DNA of 64,000 bases, taken from Petasospora fabianii. Its lineage: Eukaryota > Ascomycota > Saccharomycetes > Phaffomycetales > Wickerhamomycetaceae. The DNA is taken from contig CP048716.1 of NCBI GenBank assembly GCA_022641835.1, forward strand, positions 1,364,001 to 1,428,000, written 5' to 3'. Both the position numbers and the translations under genes were made by a program. This document shows, piece after piece, positions 51,505-61,432 of the stretch; position 1 is the first letter of the stretch, and every line of letters begins with the position of its first letter. The notes below the pieces were generated by a model. The model had not been told where the DNA came from and made no database searches. It saw only the letters and a program-made list of their open reading frames with translations.

Positions 51505-52914
51505 ATGGTTCAGTTAAAACGCCTATTCACGCTGGTATCAGCCACGGCGATTGGAATCGTTGCCGGAACACTCTATTTATTTTCGGCGTACGGACCTCAG
51601 CTCGCCCATCGTCTGAACTACTCCGGCACAGCATCCTCCCTCATTGCATTCTCCGGGTCCATTGGTGTCTCGCTGAGTGGTATTCCCGCGGGGATTCTGA
51701 TAGATTCGAAGGGGTTCACATTGGCCCTTGTGATTGGAGCATTGAACATCGGGTTGGGATACATCGGACTCAAAGTGCAGTTCGATCGCCAGGTACCAAA
51801 TGTCATCATAAGTGTACTGCTTTCCTTCTTTATTGGTATCGGCTCTACGTTTGTCAACTCTTCTATGATTAAGTGTGCTGCTATCACGTATCCAGAGAAC
51901 AGAGGAGTCGCTACAAGCTTCCCTGTTGCCTCCTACGGTCTCAGTGCATTTGCTTATTCATTCATTGGGAACCATCTCTTTGGTGCCAACACTTCAAAGT
52001 TCCTCGGTCTTCTCGGGTACTCTACTCTGGTGATTGCATTGCTGGGTCTTCCAGCGATCTATATGGCAGACAAAGAGTCCAGAAAGTCGAACCTCACGTA
52101 CTCCAGCATGAGACATACGCCTGCTCAATCATTTGAACTTGAATCCATGGCCTCCCCAAGACAATCCGCATCCCAACATAGACGCTCTGGAAGCCAGTTC
52201 AAAGTGACAGGCTCATCTCCCGACCCAATCACAAAGCTTGAAGTTGCCAAAAGCCCACAGTTCTGGCTTCTGCTCAGTATTCTTGGTCTCCTTGCCGGAT
52301 TGGGCCAGCTCTACATTTACTCCGTGGGTTTCATGATCAAGGTCCTGCTCCATGGCTCTGATGATGACACCATCCAAAGTGCTCAGTCATCTCAAGTGTC
52401 GCTCATCTCGATCTTCAACTGTGCTGGACGTCTCTTGTGTGGTGCCTTTGGTGACCTGTTGGCTAACAAGTACGGTCAGCAACGAAGCTGGGTTGTGTTC
52501 GTTCCTGCTGCGGTGTTGTTGATAGTACAAGTGTTCTGTTTCACCGTGACGGAATATGACAAGCTTTGGATTGCGTCGACACTGAATGGTATTGGATATG
52601 GGTTTGGATGGAGTTCTATCCCACAAATCCTGTTGGAATACTTTGGAGTTGAGGTGTTCTCCTTCGCCTGGGGATTTATCAACATGGGAACGATCTTGCC
52701 TACTTACTTTTTCACACATCTTTTCGGAAGTAACTATGACAATAATTTGGTCTTGAACGAGGAGACCGGTCTGAAGTGGTGTATCAAGGGTCATGATTGT
52801 TACGATGAGACCTTTTTGGTCTCTACTGGATTTGCATTCCTCGCATTCTTGTTGGTGGTTTGGATCAACGTGAGGCCATTAATACATAATAAGAAGCATA
52901 GCTCCATTGCATGA
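51505..52914 (+). CDS. MFS transporter, Mch1-like (nodulin-like family)
   Basis: The start is taken at ATG 51505 (MVQLKRLFTLVSATAIGIV); the upstream ATG at 51475 is in frame but adds only ten polar residues. The 469-aa product has about 12 membrane segments with a long Ser-rich central loop (about 195-250). The pattern LYLFSAYGPQLAHRLNYSGT, GIPAGILIDSKG and RLLCGAFGDLLANKYG fits the nodulin-like MFS family, whose S. cerevisiae member Mch1 (486 aa) is a vacuolar protein related to monocarboxylate permeases. Substrate unknown. It is divergent from FMT1, with 190 bp between the start codons. Confidence 0.75.
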   Translation: MVQLKRLFTLVSATAIGIVAGTLYLFSAYGPQLAHRLNYSGTASSLIAFSGSIGVSLSGIPAGILIDSKGFTLALVIGALNIGLGYIGLKVQFDRQVPNVIISVLLSFFIGIGSTFVNSSMIKCAAITYPENRGVATSFPVASYGLSAFAYSFIGNHLFGANTSKFLGLLGYSTLVIALLGLPAIYMADKESRKSNLTYSSMRHTPAQSFELESMASPRQSASQHRRSGSQFKVTGSSPDPITKLEVAKSPQFWLLLSILGLLAGLGQLYIYSVGFMIKVLLHGSDDDTIQSAQSSQVSLISIFNCAGRLLCGAFGDLLANKYGQQRSWVVFVPAAVLLIVQVFCFTVTEYDKLWIASTLNGIGYGFGWSSIPQILLEYFGVEVFSFAWGFINMGTILPTYFFTHLFGSNYDNNLVLNEETGLKWCIKGHDCYDETFLVSTGFAFLAFLLVVWINVRPLIHNKKHSSIA

Positions 52915-53119
52915 GTGCTCAGCTGCATATCTAATATTCATTGACACTATTTATTCTTTATAATCTTTAACTGTACTCAAGGCTTATCTCATTACTGCGC
53001 ACATGCTTACTCAGCAGATCACGATCTCTCTCAAACCTCCGCGGGGGATGAACTGAACACAAACAATGGTTAACATACCCTCACATCCGCCACCATTATC
53101 AATTCATTTCACTGAAAAA

Positions 53120-54283
53120 ATGGACCCTCCAGGCTCAGGCTACAAGCCTCCTCATCTAAGACAGCAAGATGGATCCTTCTCTTCCTCTCCCAATGGCTCT
53201 TCGTGGCGCGGTCGTGGCCGTGGCTCCCATGGCTTTCGTGGTTCGTCTCAACAGAACAATAGCGGTAACCGCCAGCGGAGAAACCAGAACTTCCAGTCAC
53301 GGTATGGAAGTGAGACGGGTTCGATAACTACTGCCTCAGAGGAGGAGCTGGAGAGGAGACGAAAGCGGTTCGGTGCGGACAGTGCAGATGCGAAGAAGGG
53401 CGATATGGGATACGGACTCGTCAGTCGTGGTGAGGATAACAGGTTACAAAGGGATCCTGTGGCTAGAAAGACTTTCTTCCGTGATGTCTTGAAGGAAGTG
53501 AGTGCTTTTCATTTGGTCTGATGTACAGGAGCAATAAGCTAACAGATGATACAGTTCTCCGATGCCTTCTCTAGTGGTGATATCGACAGCCTCCAAAAAT
53601 CTCTCGGTGCATTGAGTCTTGATGAGAACACCAAGGAAGAGGCCGAGAAGGAAAAGTTGTCAAATGTTTTAATGTCTTTGCGTAAGTATACTCGGTTACA
53701 TGGAGTCAGCTTCATAGATGTCATACTAACACCCTCTCCAGGAAAGCTCAGAGAAGCACTCTTGAACTCCGTTCCAGATGACTTTACGAAGTCGGTGTTC
53801 ATGTTCTCAATACGAGTCTCCACCCGCATTGGACACTACCAGACCTACATCCCTAGCATAACATACCTCTTGAAGCATTCTAGGATCCTCAGCAAGCCTG
53901 AGCTCAACGAGGTTTCGAGCCTTTATGCATTGCACTTGGCGCATTTCAATAACGAACACACAAAGGCCCTTGAGGTTCTGTTTGACTACTCACCCGATGA
54001 CTTACATCTTCATCAGATCCTCACATCCTTCAGAAACAAGGAGTACCATACCTGGTTGAACCTTTTCCACAAGGAGAAGGACGTCTCGAAGTACAGAATT
54101 ATGAAGTTTGGAGAGCCGGTGATGGTCCAACATGCAATTGACTGTATCCAAAAGTCCTATTTCCAGCTCCCCTCCTCTTATGTTAATCATTTGTTTGAGA
54201 TATCGGTGGAATCGCTCTGTAAGGAGTACAACTGCTCATGGAAGAAGGACAATGCAACGGTAGTGATCCGTGAGAGACGTTGA
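53120..54283 (+). CDS. RG-rich protein with a C-terminal PCI-like (CSN8/PSD8/eIF3K-type) region, three exons
   Basis: Exons 53120-53497, 53555-53681 and 53742-54283 encode 348 aa. ATG 53120 (AAAAAATGG) is preferred over 53066. Intron 1 starts GTGAGT with branch AGCTAAC; intron 2 starts GTAAGT with TACTAAC; both end CAG. The N-terminus MDPPGSGYKPPHLRQQ leads into an Arg/Gly-rich tract (WRGRGRGSHGFRG), suggesting RNA binding. The second half is helical, with ALLNSVPDDFTKSVFMFSIR, and ends in a winged-helix-like stretch (QLPSSYVNHLFEISVESLCK, then NATVVIRERR), reminiscent of CSN8/PSD8/eIF3K or SAC3-type proteins. The family call is tentative. Intron 2 is 60 nt, stop-free and in frame, so its retention would add 20 residues. 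Confidence 0.7.
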
Positions 54284-54576
54284 TAATAGCTCTGCTTCCC
54301 ACGTACGTATTGCGATCGCCCAAACGGACTCCACTCTAATCAGTAATGACCTTTATGATCCTTCGACATGTTATCTTGTAGAACCTTTCAAATATCTGCT
54401 AATTAGTGATTATGGCTCAATGAGGGGCCCTCTGATGTTGCCCCATGCGAAAAGCGCGCACTTGAACAACAACACGGCGCAGGCAATGAGGACATTAACT
54501 ATTCACAAGCAACAGAACTTGTTCAGTAGGTCCACCCACAGGCCATCGACATCGCTACTTCTCAGAGACTACAACT

Positions 54577-55216
54577 ATGGAGAGCTTCCAGGCAATCGAA
54601 AAACTCAACTCGACGCCGGATCTCGCGCCGAAGCACTTTGAGGACGGCACAATCAATCTCGAGGATGTGCTGGAAGAGGTACAATATCTCAAGCAACAGG
54701 TGGGTATTTTCACAATCTTCTCTTCCAGTTTGAAAATTGAAATGCTAACAGGATACTAGATATCAATAATCAGGCAGCTGATGACAAGTTTCCTCTCCGG
54801 GCTGGCGACGCTCCCACCAGCAGCAAAGCGTAGGTGTTTTTCCCCCAAAGAATCAAATGAATGATATTGATCGGAGTACTAACAACGCAATAGCTCAACA
54901 AGTGTTTGAAGATAATGTACAGCGTGTGGGATTACTACAAAAGACCCTAAATGACTGTGTGGAAAGGTACAAGAAGCTTGTGCCCCTCCTGGAACTGGTG
55001 CAGAAGGAGCTGGACTTGAAGGTGCCCGACAAACTGGAACCATCGCTTAAGGCACCACAGGTACCACCTAGTACACAACCAAAGAAACCGGCTAGAAAAA
55101 GATCATATTCGAAAAAGACGAGCAACGCCCCGACTCCACAACAAGGATTTACTCCGCAAATGACTATTCAGGAGGTGGGGAAGGACGGCTCTGAAGGTCA
55201 GCCTATCCTGCTATGA
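54577..55216 (+). CDS. coiled-coil protein of unknown function, three exons
   Basis: Exons 54577-54699, 54760-54829 and 54894-55216 give 171 aa. Intron 1 (60 nt) starts GTGGGT with GCTAAC; intron 2 (64 nt) starts GTAGGT with TACTAAC at 54877-54883. Both 5' splice sites are unusual, but the joins keep one frame and link helical segments: EDVLEEVQYLKQQ, ISIIRQLMTSFLSGL, then VFEDNVQRVGLLQKTLNDCV and ERYKKLVPLLELVQKELDLK. The Pro/Lys-rich tail (KKPARKRSYSKKT) could be a nuclear signal. Helical coil plus basic tail resembles small subunits of nuclear complexes, but I recognise no family. If intron 1 is kept, its own terminal TAG is an in-frame stop. Confidence 0.65.
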
Positions 55217-55457
55217 CATGTCTCTGGTCACTGATGGGTTCTGGCGTTGTTTGTATTTAAATCTTTGGGATTAGTGATTATTCTTTAATTGAAGTTCGTT
55301 TCGTCTGAAATGTTCCTTATTTCGCTGTAGCGACCATTATTGCGTGGGTATAAATCCTCGTCAATCAACTCGTCGCGTTCACCAAAAAGATCCATCGCAA
55401 AGGACACAATACATCTCTCACCACCGACCACTCCAATCGCTACGAACCCCACATATA

Positions 55458-57914
55458 ATGCGCTCGCTGACACGCATACTTGCCAGCCTGCTCCTTCTCA
55501 TATTGCAGTGTGTCCTGGTTTCCGCTAGCTCAGCACAGCATGACCTAGTGGCTGCATACAAAACCGCATCGGACAAGTCCCTGTTCTGGGGAGCATATAG
55601 ACCGAACCTCTACATGGGTGTCAGGCCCCGCCATCCACATTCACTGATCAGTGGACTCATGTGGTTCAATGCTGATAGTACGAACAATCTGCAAAAAGCT
55701 CGTCATTTCTGTGATCAGGGTCTCGACTTTCAAGGTTTCGGTTGGGATCAGTATGATCCAAGATTGGGTGGCCATCAAGTAATGAAAGACAATGAATTCG
55801 GCATTGATATACACACTGATTTTGTCAAGACTGAAGATGGCAACTGGGCAATGAGAGTCAAGGGCATTCCAAGACCTGGTCATGAAAAGGATTCCAACTC
55901 CATTGTGTTCTACACGGCATTGGAGAGCCCTGGTGGTATGCTCACCTCTGCCTCCGGTTCTCCATTTGAAGGTTTCGCTGAAGGTGAGAGCATCAAGTTG
56001 TTTGGTCACAGTATTGAACTTGATGGTTTTGATATAGAGATCACTGATGGGCCAGATACGAACACCCATAAGGTTGTCAAGAGAAGGTCCCTCCTTGAAC
56101 CAAGTCTGGACCCTGCCAGAACTCACTACATGTCCATGAACGTCCCAGAAGACCAAGCATGGAGAATCAAAGACATCTTTGGAGTTATGATCCAGGAATC
56201 TGTTCAAATGCTCGCCGAGAAACATCATGGATCCACCATTGAACCAGATCCGGCTTCTCTCCTTATCTTGAGAAACATCCACAACTTTGAAGGTAACCTT
56301 CACATGGTTCAGAAAACCTTCGTCGGTGAATTCGAGTTTGATATCATATACAATACCGAGAAGACGTCTGAAAGAATCACTCCGGAGAATGTTCCGGCAC
56401 TCATCTCAGATGTGAAAGAGAAGTTTTCCAAGAAGTTCCAAAGGGCCTTTGATCTCAAGCCACCATTCAATACCCCAGAATACGAAAAATTTGGTCATGA
56501 AGTAATGTCCAACCTTCTCGGAGGTATTGGCTACTACTACGGAGACTCTCTTGTTGATCGTGACTCTGAACTTAATGAAGAAACGTACGAGCATATCAAA
56601 CTCGATGGTGAATCCGAGGGTCCGTATGAGCTCTTTGCGGCATGTCCTTCGAGAACATTCTTCCCACGCGGATTCTACTGGGATGAAGGTTTCCATTTGA
56701 TTCCTGTCTTGGACTATGATGTTGACCTTACCCTCGAGATCTTGAAAAGTTGGTTCAACTTGATTGATGAAGATGGATGGATCGCCAGAGAGCAAATCTT
56801 GGGTCCGGAGGCAAGATCGAAGGTTCCTCATGAGTTCCAAGTTCAAAGTCCAAAAATTGCCAACCCGCCTACATTGATGCTTGTGTTTGTGGAATTATTG
56901 ACTAGGGCAAAACAGTTAAAGGACGAAGGTGGATTCAATGGTCTGGGTGATTTGGATGAGCCTGTCCAAGCTGAAGGTTATGGTGAAATTGACTTCACTG
57001 GTATCACTGATGCTCATTTGAGATATCCTGACTTATTGATCAGCTATGCTGAGGAGATCTATCCAAAATTGCAGAGACACTATCAGTGGTTTAGAAGAAC
57101 TCAAAAGGGTGAGCTGGATGAGTTTGATCGTGAACCATACTCTCCGAGAGAGGCTTACAGATGGAGAGGTCGTACCTATTCCCACTGTCTTCCTTCTGGT
57201 CTTGATGACTATCCAAGAGCTCCTACCCCTGATGTCGGTGAATTGAACGTTGATTTGATTAGCTGGATTGGTACTATGACGAGATCCATGAGACAGATGG
57301 CTGAACTCTTGGGTAAGACCGATGATGCTGAAAAGTACGCAAAGATTCAGCTCGAGATCACCAAGAATATTGAAGACTTGCATTGGTCCGAAACGGACAA
57401 GACATACTGTGATATCTCAGTCAATAATGAGGATGAGGATGAGTTCTTCTGTTTCAAAGGTTACATCTCCTTATTCCCATTCTTACTTAAGCAAATGGAG
57501 CCCGGCAACAAACACCTGAAGGACATTGTTGAGCTCATCAGTGACCCAGATGAATTATTCACACCCTACGGTATCAGATCCCTATCCAAATCCGATCCAA
57601 AGTACAAGACTGGCGAAGACTATTGGCGCAGTCCCATCTGGTATAATATTAACTATCTCATTCTTGATTCACTATTGCACTATGGTTCGGGTAAAAATGG
57701 TGCCTTGCTGGATAAGGAGACCCGTGAGTTGGCTAACAAGACCTACTCAGAATTGAGAGTTAACCTCGTTGAGAACGTGAAGACGAACTTTGAAAAAACC
57801 GGTTACGTTTTCGAGCAGTACAATGATGTCACTGGTGAGGGCCAGGGTGCTAAGCACTTCTATGGATGGACTGCTGTTGTAACCAGCATCATGAAAATGC
57901 CAACTTCCTTGTGA
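55458..57914 (+). CDS. CWH41: ER mannosyl-oligosaccharide glucosidase I (GH63)
   Basis: The start is taken at ATG 55458 (MRSLTRILASLLLLILQCVL), which gives a type II signal anchor; the in-frame ATG at 55344 adds 38 unlikely residues. The 818-aa product (833 in S. cerevisiae) removes the outermost glucose from Glc3Man9GlcNAc2 in the ER. Family blocks are SLFWGAYRPNLYMGVRPR, SLISGLMWF, TFFPRGFYWDEGFHLIPVLD, WRGRTYSHCLPSGLDDYPRA (with the catalytic Asp) and YVFEQYNDVTGEGQGAKHFY (with the catalytic Glu). CTG codons at conserved Leu, for example in SLFWG, support standard decoding of CTG. Confidence 0.97.
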   Translation: MRSLTRILASLLLLILQCVLVSASSAQHDLVAAYKTASDKSLFWGAYRPNLYMGVRPRHPHSLISGLMWFNADSTNNLQKARHFCDQGLDFQGFGWDQYDPRLGGHQVMKDNEFGIDIHTDFVKTEDGNWAMRVKGIPRPGHEKDSNSIVFYTALESPGGMLTSASGSPFEGFAEGESIKLFGHSIELDGFDIEITDGPDTNTHKVVKRRSLLEPSLDPARTHYMSMNVPEDQAWRIKDIFGVMIQESVQMLAEKHHGSTIEPDPASLLILRNIHNFEGNLHMVQKTFVGEFEFDIIYNTEKTSERITPENVPALISDVKEKFSKKFQRAFDLKPPFNTPEYEKFGHEVMSNLLGGIGYYYGDSLVDRDSELNEETYEHIKLDGESEGPYELFAACPSRTFFPRGFYWDEGFHLIPVLDYDVDLTLEILKSWFNLIDEDGWIAREQILGPEARSKVPHEFQVQSPKIANPPTLMLVFVELLTRAKQLKDEGGFNGLGDLDEPVQAEGYGEIDFTGITDAHLRYPDLLISYAEEIYPKLQRHYQWFRRTQKGELDEFDREPYSPREAYRWRGRTYSHCLPSGLDDYPRAPTPDVGELNVDLISWIGTMTRSMRQMAELLGKTDDAEKYAKIQLEITKNIEDLHWSETDKTYCDISVNNEDEDEFFCFKGYISLFPFLLKQMEPGNKHLKDIVELISDPDELFTPYGIRSLSKSDPKYKTGEDYWRSPIWYNINYLILDSLLHYGSGKNGALLDKETRELANKTYSELRVNLVENVKTNFEKTGYVFEQYNDVTGEGQGAKHFYGWTAVVTSIMKMPTSL

Positions 57915-58940
57915 AGAGACAGGGTCGTGATTGCCAATAAACAACGATAAATGTGGTGAGGATGTATGATGTAGCCTTAAAAATGTGCCAATAGTCCGCC
58001 TTTAATCAATCGCTATGTACGCCTTACGATAAGGAGGAATCTTCCTGCCCACAAGTATGGCGTCGGATCATTGCGATCGGGAAGGACCACAAAACTCAAT
58101 ATGTTCATCACTTATCCGGATCAAGGGGACACAGAACGCAATAGAGTATATATCACTGCTTTCTACAGTCAAGTTCAGGAACATGTGGCTCGCTTGCTAC
58201 CATTTCGATTCCTAATTCGGTCCCAAAATCACTTTGGTTGTCGATCCTATGGTAGCAGGTCAGGGCTTCGGGGATCGGGATTCGGTGCTCGCCCGAGGAC
58301 TCATTCACCGACACCGCAAACGTTGCCAGTGGCTATTCCCCTGAATTTACCTTGATAACGCAAGTTTTGTAATCCTGGGGTTGGCCATTGGGCTTTTCTG
58401 AAGTATCACCGAGGACCCGTCGAGATGGAATTTGTGAGAACTGTGGAAGCGATACTTTTCTGTTGAAAGGAGCTGTCGTTTATACGCTTGAGCCGCGGTA
58501 CGTACACACCCTTATGCAAAGTGCAGAGGGAAACGCCTATCACCTCTGGTCCCAGCCATTGGCAAGAGCTAGGATGCTCTCTCTCATGAATAACCTAATA
58601 GAGTCTGGACAATGCACTATCAAAGCATAGTTACTAGGCTGAAACGACCATGAATATTCAACGACCACCGTCATATCTCCTGAAGCAATAGTCGAAGCTG
58701 AGCCGCTGGAGAGAAGAAGATTCACCGTTTGGTTCGCGCAACAGTCCTTCCAGAAAAACGTACATGAAAAAGAAATTCATGCATGGGGCTGCTGCGGCCT
58801 GACTTATCTTCGGCCGACGCACCGAGAAAGAAGCGAAGAGGGTCAGAAGTATAAAAGGGAAAGGTTCACCTCTTTGTGAAGTCACATTTATATCCCCACA
58901 GTCATCAGCATAATACAACACAGCACATTCCCACACTACA
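57915..58940. other. intergenic region and GPX promoter
   Basis: No gene is supported. The frame 58388-58630 contains a CENC-type Cys pair but is short and isolated. The right end carries the TATA box of the peroxidase gene. Confidence 0.45.
58850..58857 (+). promoter_or_regulatory. TATA box (TATAAAAG) of the peroxidase gene
   Basis: TATAAAAG lies 84-91 bp upstream of the ATG at 58941, a good distance for a stress-inducible TATA promoter. A TTACTAG, one base from the Yap1 site TTACTAA, occurs near 58630. Confidence 0.6.
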
Positions 58941-59435
58941 ATGTCCAAATTCTTTGAGCTCGCTCCACTCGACAAGGCTGGTAACCCATACGAATTCTCC
59001 CAACTTGAGGGTAAGGTTGTCATCATCGTCAACGTTGCTTCCAAGTGTGGTTTCACACCACAGTACACCGAGCTCGAGGAGCTTTACCAGAAGTACAAAG
59101 ATGAGGGACTTGTCATTCTCGGTTTCCCATGTAACCAGTTCGCCGGTCAGGAGCCAGGTTCCGATTCTGAGATCCAGTCCTTCTGTAAGTTGAACTACGG
59201 TGTCACTTTCCCAATCATGAAGAAGGTTGATGTCAACGGTTCCAACGCCGACCCAGTTTTCAAGTACTTGAAGGACCAGAAGGTTACACTTCTTGGCAAG
59301 ATTGGTTTCAACGGTATCAAGTGGAACTTTGAGAAGTTTGTGATCACCAAGGATGGTAAGGTTGACGGTCGTTACTCTTCCCTCACCAAGCCACTCTCTT
59401 TGGAGGCCCGTATCCAGGAGTTGCTCAAGGCTTAA
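58941..59435 (+). CDS. thiol peroxidase of the glutathione peroxidase family (Gpx3/Hyr1-like)
   Basis: The 164-aa product has Cys36 (NVASKCGFTPQY), Cys64 (GFPCNQF) and Cys82 (SFCKLNYG) at exactly the positions of S. cerevisiae Gpx3/Hyr1, plus the catalytic Gln and Trp-Asn (QFAGQEPG, KWNFEKF). It reduces hydroperoxides through a Cys36-Cys82 disulfide reduced by thioredoxin, and in S. cerevisiae also signals oxidation to Yap1. The short form without a signal peptide points to the cytosol. Codon bias is strong, so it is probably abundant. Confidence 0.95.
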   Translation: MSKFFELAPLDKAGNPYEFSQLEGKVVIIVNVASKCGFTPQYTELEELYQKYKDEGLVILGFPCNQFAGQEPGSDSEIQSFCKLNYGVTFPIMKKVDVNGSNADPVFKYLKDQKVTLLGKIGFNGIKWNFEKFVITKDGKVDGRYSSLTKPLSLEARIQELLKA

Positions 59436-61432
59436 TTTGTATCAGCTTTGCATACTTTATTTTTACGACTATTAACGAACTTTTGATCCTAATGATTTTT
59501 TATTGTTGGAGGTATGACCCCGCTATATTCCCTGTAGATAACTTTTGCCACTCAACAGACTAGCATATTCCGCTATCGCCAACCGGCTCGTACTAATGCA
59601 CTGATCTAAAGACTAGTCTTTGGTCTCTTATTTCACTGTTGGAGATTATTCAATGACTGTTCAATGCTTAATTGTCAGTCTTCAATAAAGAGGAAAGCGA
59701 GCCTCGCGTATATGTCATCTATGTGATCTGTGAGGTCAAGTCAAATTCAAACCCGGACATCTCACATATATACACCCAGACACCATTTATGGGTCAATAT
59801 CATAACTGCTTTTGCAATATTATAGCACTTGAAGATATATTTTTACTTCTGAGAAAACCTTCATAGGGTAGTTAAAATTATAGGGAATTATATAAGGTGA
59901 TTTCTTTTTATAAGCCATTTATAACACATTCAAAACTACAATTACGTAGGGAGTCTCAAATTTAATGAACAAACCATCTTCTGAGATTGTGTTCTCAAAT
60001 GCTAAAAGATTTGTAAATTCTTTTTGAAAAACAGAAGGTGATATACTGATTTGTTCAATGCTCTTTAGGAGGGTGAAGAAACTTGTAGAGAACCCTGGAG
60101 GCAACCGTCAGGCCGCAAATTTTGCCTGTCATGCCTGCGTGCACGCGCGTTATTTCTTGTTGCGATGAGTTTACTGTCAAAGAGAGTTTCAGATGCTCAA
60201 GTGCAATGGTGAAGTGCATTAATGAAATGAAGGAAGCACCAGAAGAGCTCTAAACGGGTCCATAGTCACAGTACTAGACCCGAACAGATGTAGGAAGGTG
60301 TTCAGGATACTAAACTATCATGATTGAGCCGACGAGTGCTTGAAATCTACGCTGATAGCCATCAGGATAGCTTTTTAATCTTATATTAGAGGGAACGAAT
60401 GCATTGGGCCATTGAAAGGATACTCCAGGTATTACCACCTGAGAAATATTAGATCTCGCTCGCCACTGATCAGCGGGGACCCCAGAGAGATTGAAGCCTT
60501 AGTGCGGTGGACTTAATGAATGGGCTTCCGGGGCTGAGAGGAACCTAAGCAACCACATATGAAATACGCTTTGGCCATAAATACAAACAACGTTTTTAAC
60601 ATATCGAAATGAGGAAAGATTTTGGAAGTGACAGGTAATAGAGCCAACGTCCTAGTTCATGCATGTTTAGGGCTGTGCCTGGTCCTCGGTAAAGATCGGA
60701 CATTGTAATTTAAGGATTGAGATGGTATTATACTTGATATCGGACCATGTTTTGATAGTTACTGGAAGGTGAACAAACACCAAGTATGACCGATAAACCA
60801 GATAAACCATAGAAGGTGGCTTCAAAATCAGCTGCACTCTGTGCGTATCGGGAATCGGGTAAATGTGCGAGAAGAAGTACGAGATCGTTACGCGTACCGA
60901 GCACAGCAAGGAAGGATCTACAATGGGATCTCCACCCGATACGTGAGAGGGAGCAGCCATGGCGCAGGAGACCATGCCATCCTGGCCATCTGGACCATTA
61001 GGTGCAGTACCCCAGCTGCTTGGCGGTGCAAGTCTGACCGGGGACTTAGTCGTAAACAGAATGCTGTGCGCGCGCCAGGCTGACATTACGACAGTCGGCC
61101 GATCTGGGGGGCAGCTCTCCGACTTTGCTCAGGGAGCCAACTGTGTTTTTTTTTTTTTTTTTAATTTCCGTGACAGACTCCACACAACAAAAATCCACAA
61201 CCTTCGTCTTCTGGAGACAGTGAAGGACAACTTCAATCACCATTAAATTCACCGTGAGCTGCAGCTGCCCACCAGCTATTATACGCACACATTCACTCTT
61301 ACACACACACGGACATACACTCACAAAGGCACAGTGACAGGCTGCGGCCACACAAGAGAGTCATCGCCTGTCATCAAATCGGTAACTTGTAACAACTTAG
61401 CCGCCCAGCCACTAATCGTTAACCGCCAGCCT
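59436..61432. other. long intergenic region upstream of the Zn2Cys6 gene
   Basis: This 2-kb stretch has an AT-rich part (about 59650-60080) and frames such as 60667-61086 on minus that show no domain. The final 170 bp contain CACACA-rich sequence probably belonging to the leader of the transcription factor. No RNA gene was recognised. Confidence 0.4.
61146..61162 (+). repeat. 17-nt T homopolymer
   Basis: An uninterrupted T17 run lies about 270 bp upstream of the Zn2Cys6 gene start, probably a promoter nucleosome-excluding tract. Confidence 0.6.

Noticed and set aside
55581-55583. Possible CUG-Ser reassignment
   Set aside because: CTG codons occur at conserved Leu positions in the glucosidase gene, and strongly biased genes simply avoid CTG, so standard decoding is the simpler reading.
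60667-61086. A 139-codon minus-strand frame upstream of the Zn2Cys6 gene
   Set aside because: No domain or plausible promoter context, and it overlaps several equally open frames.
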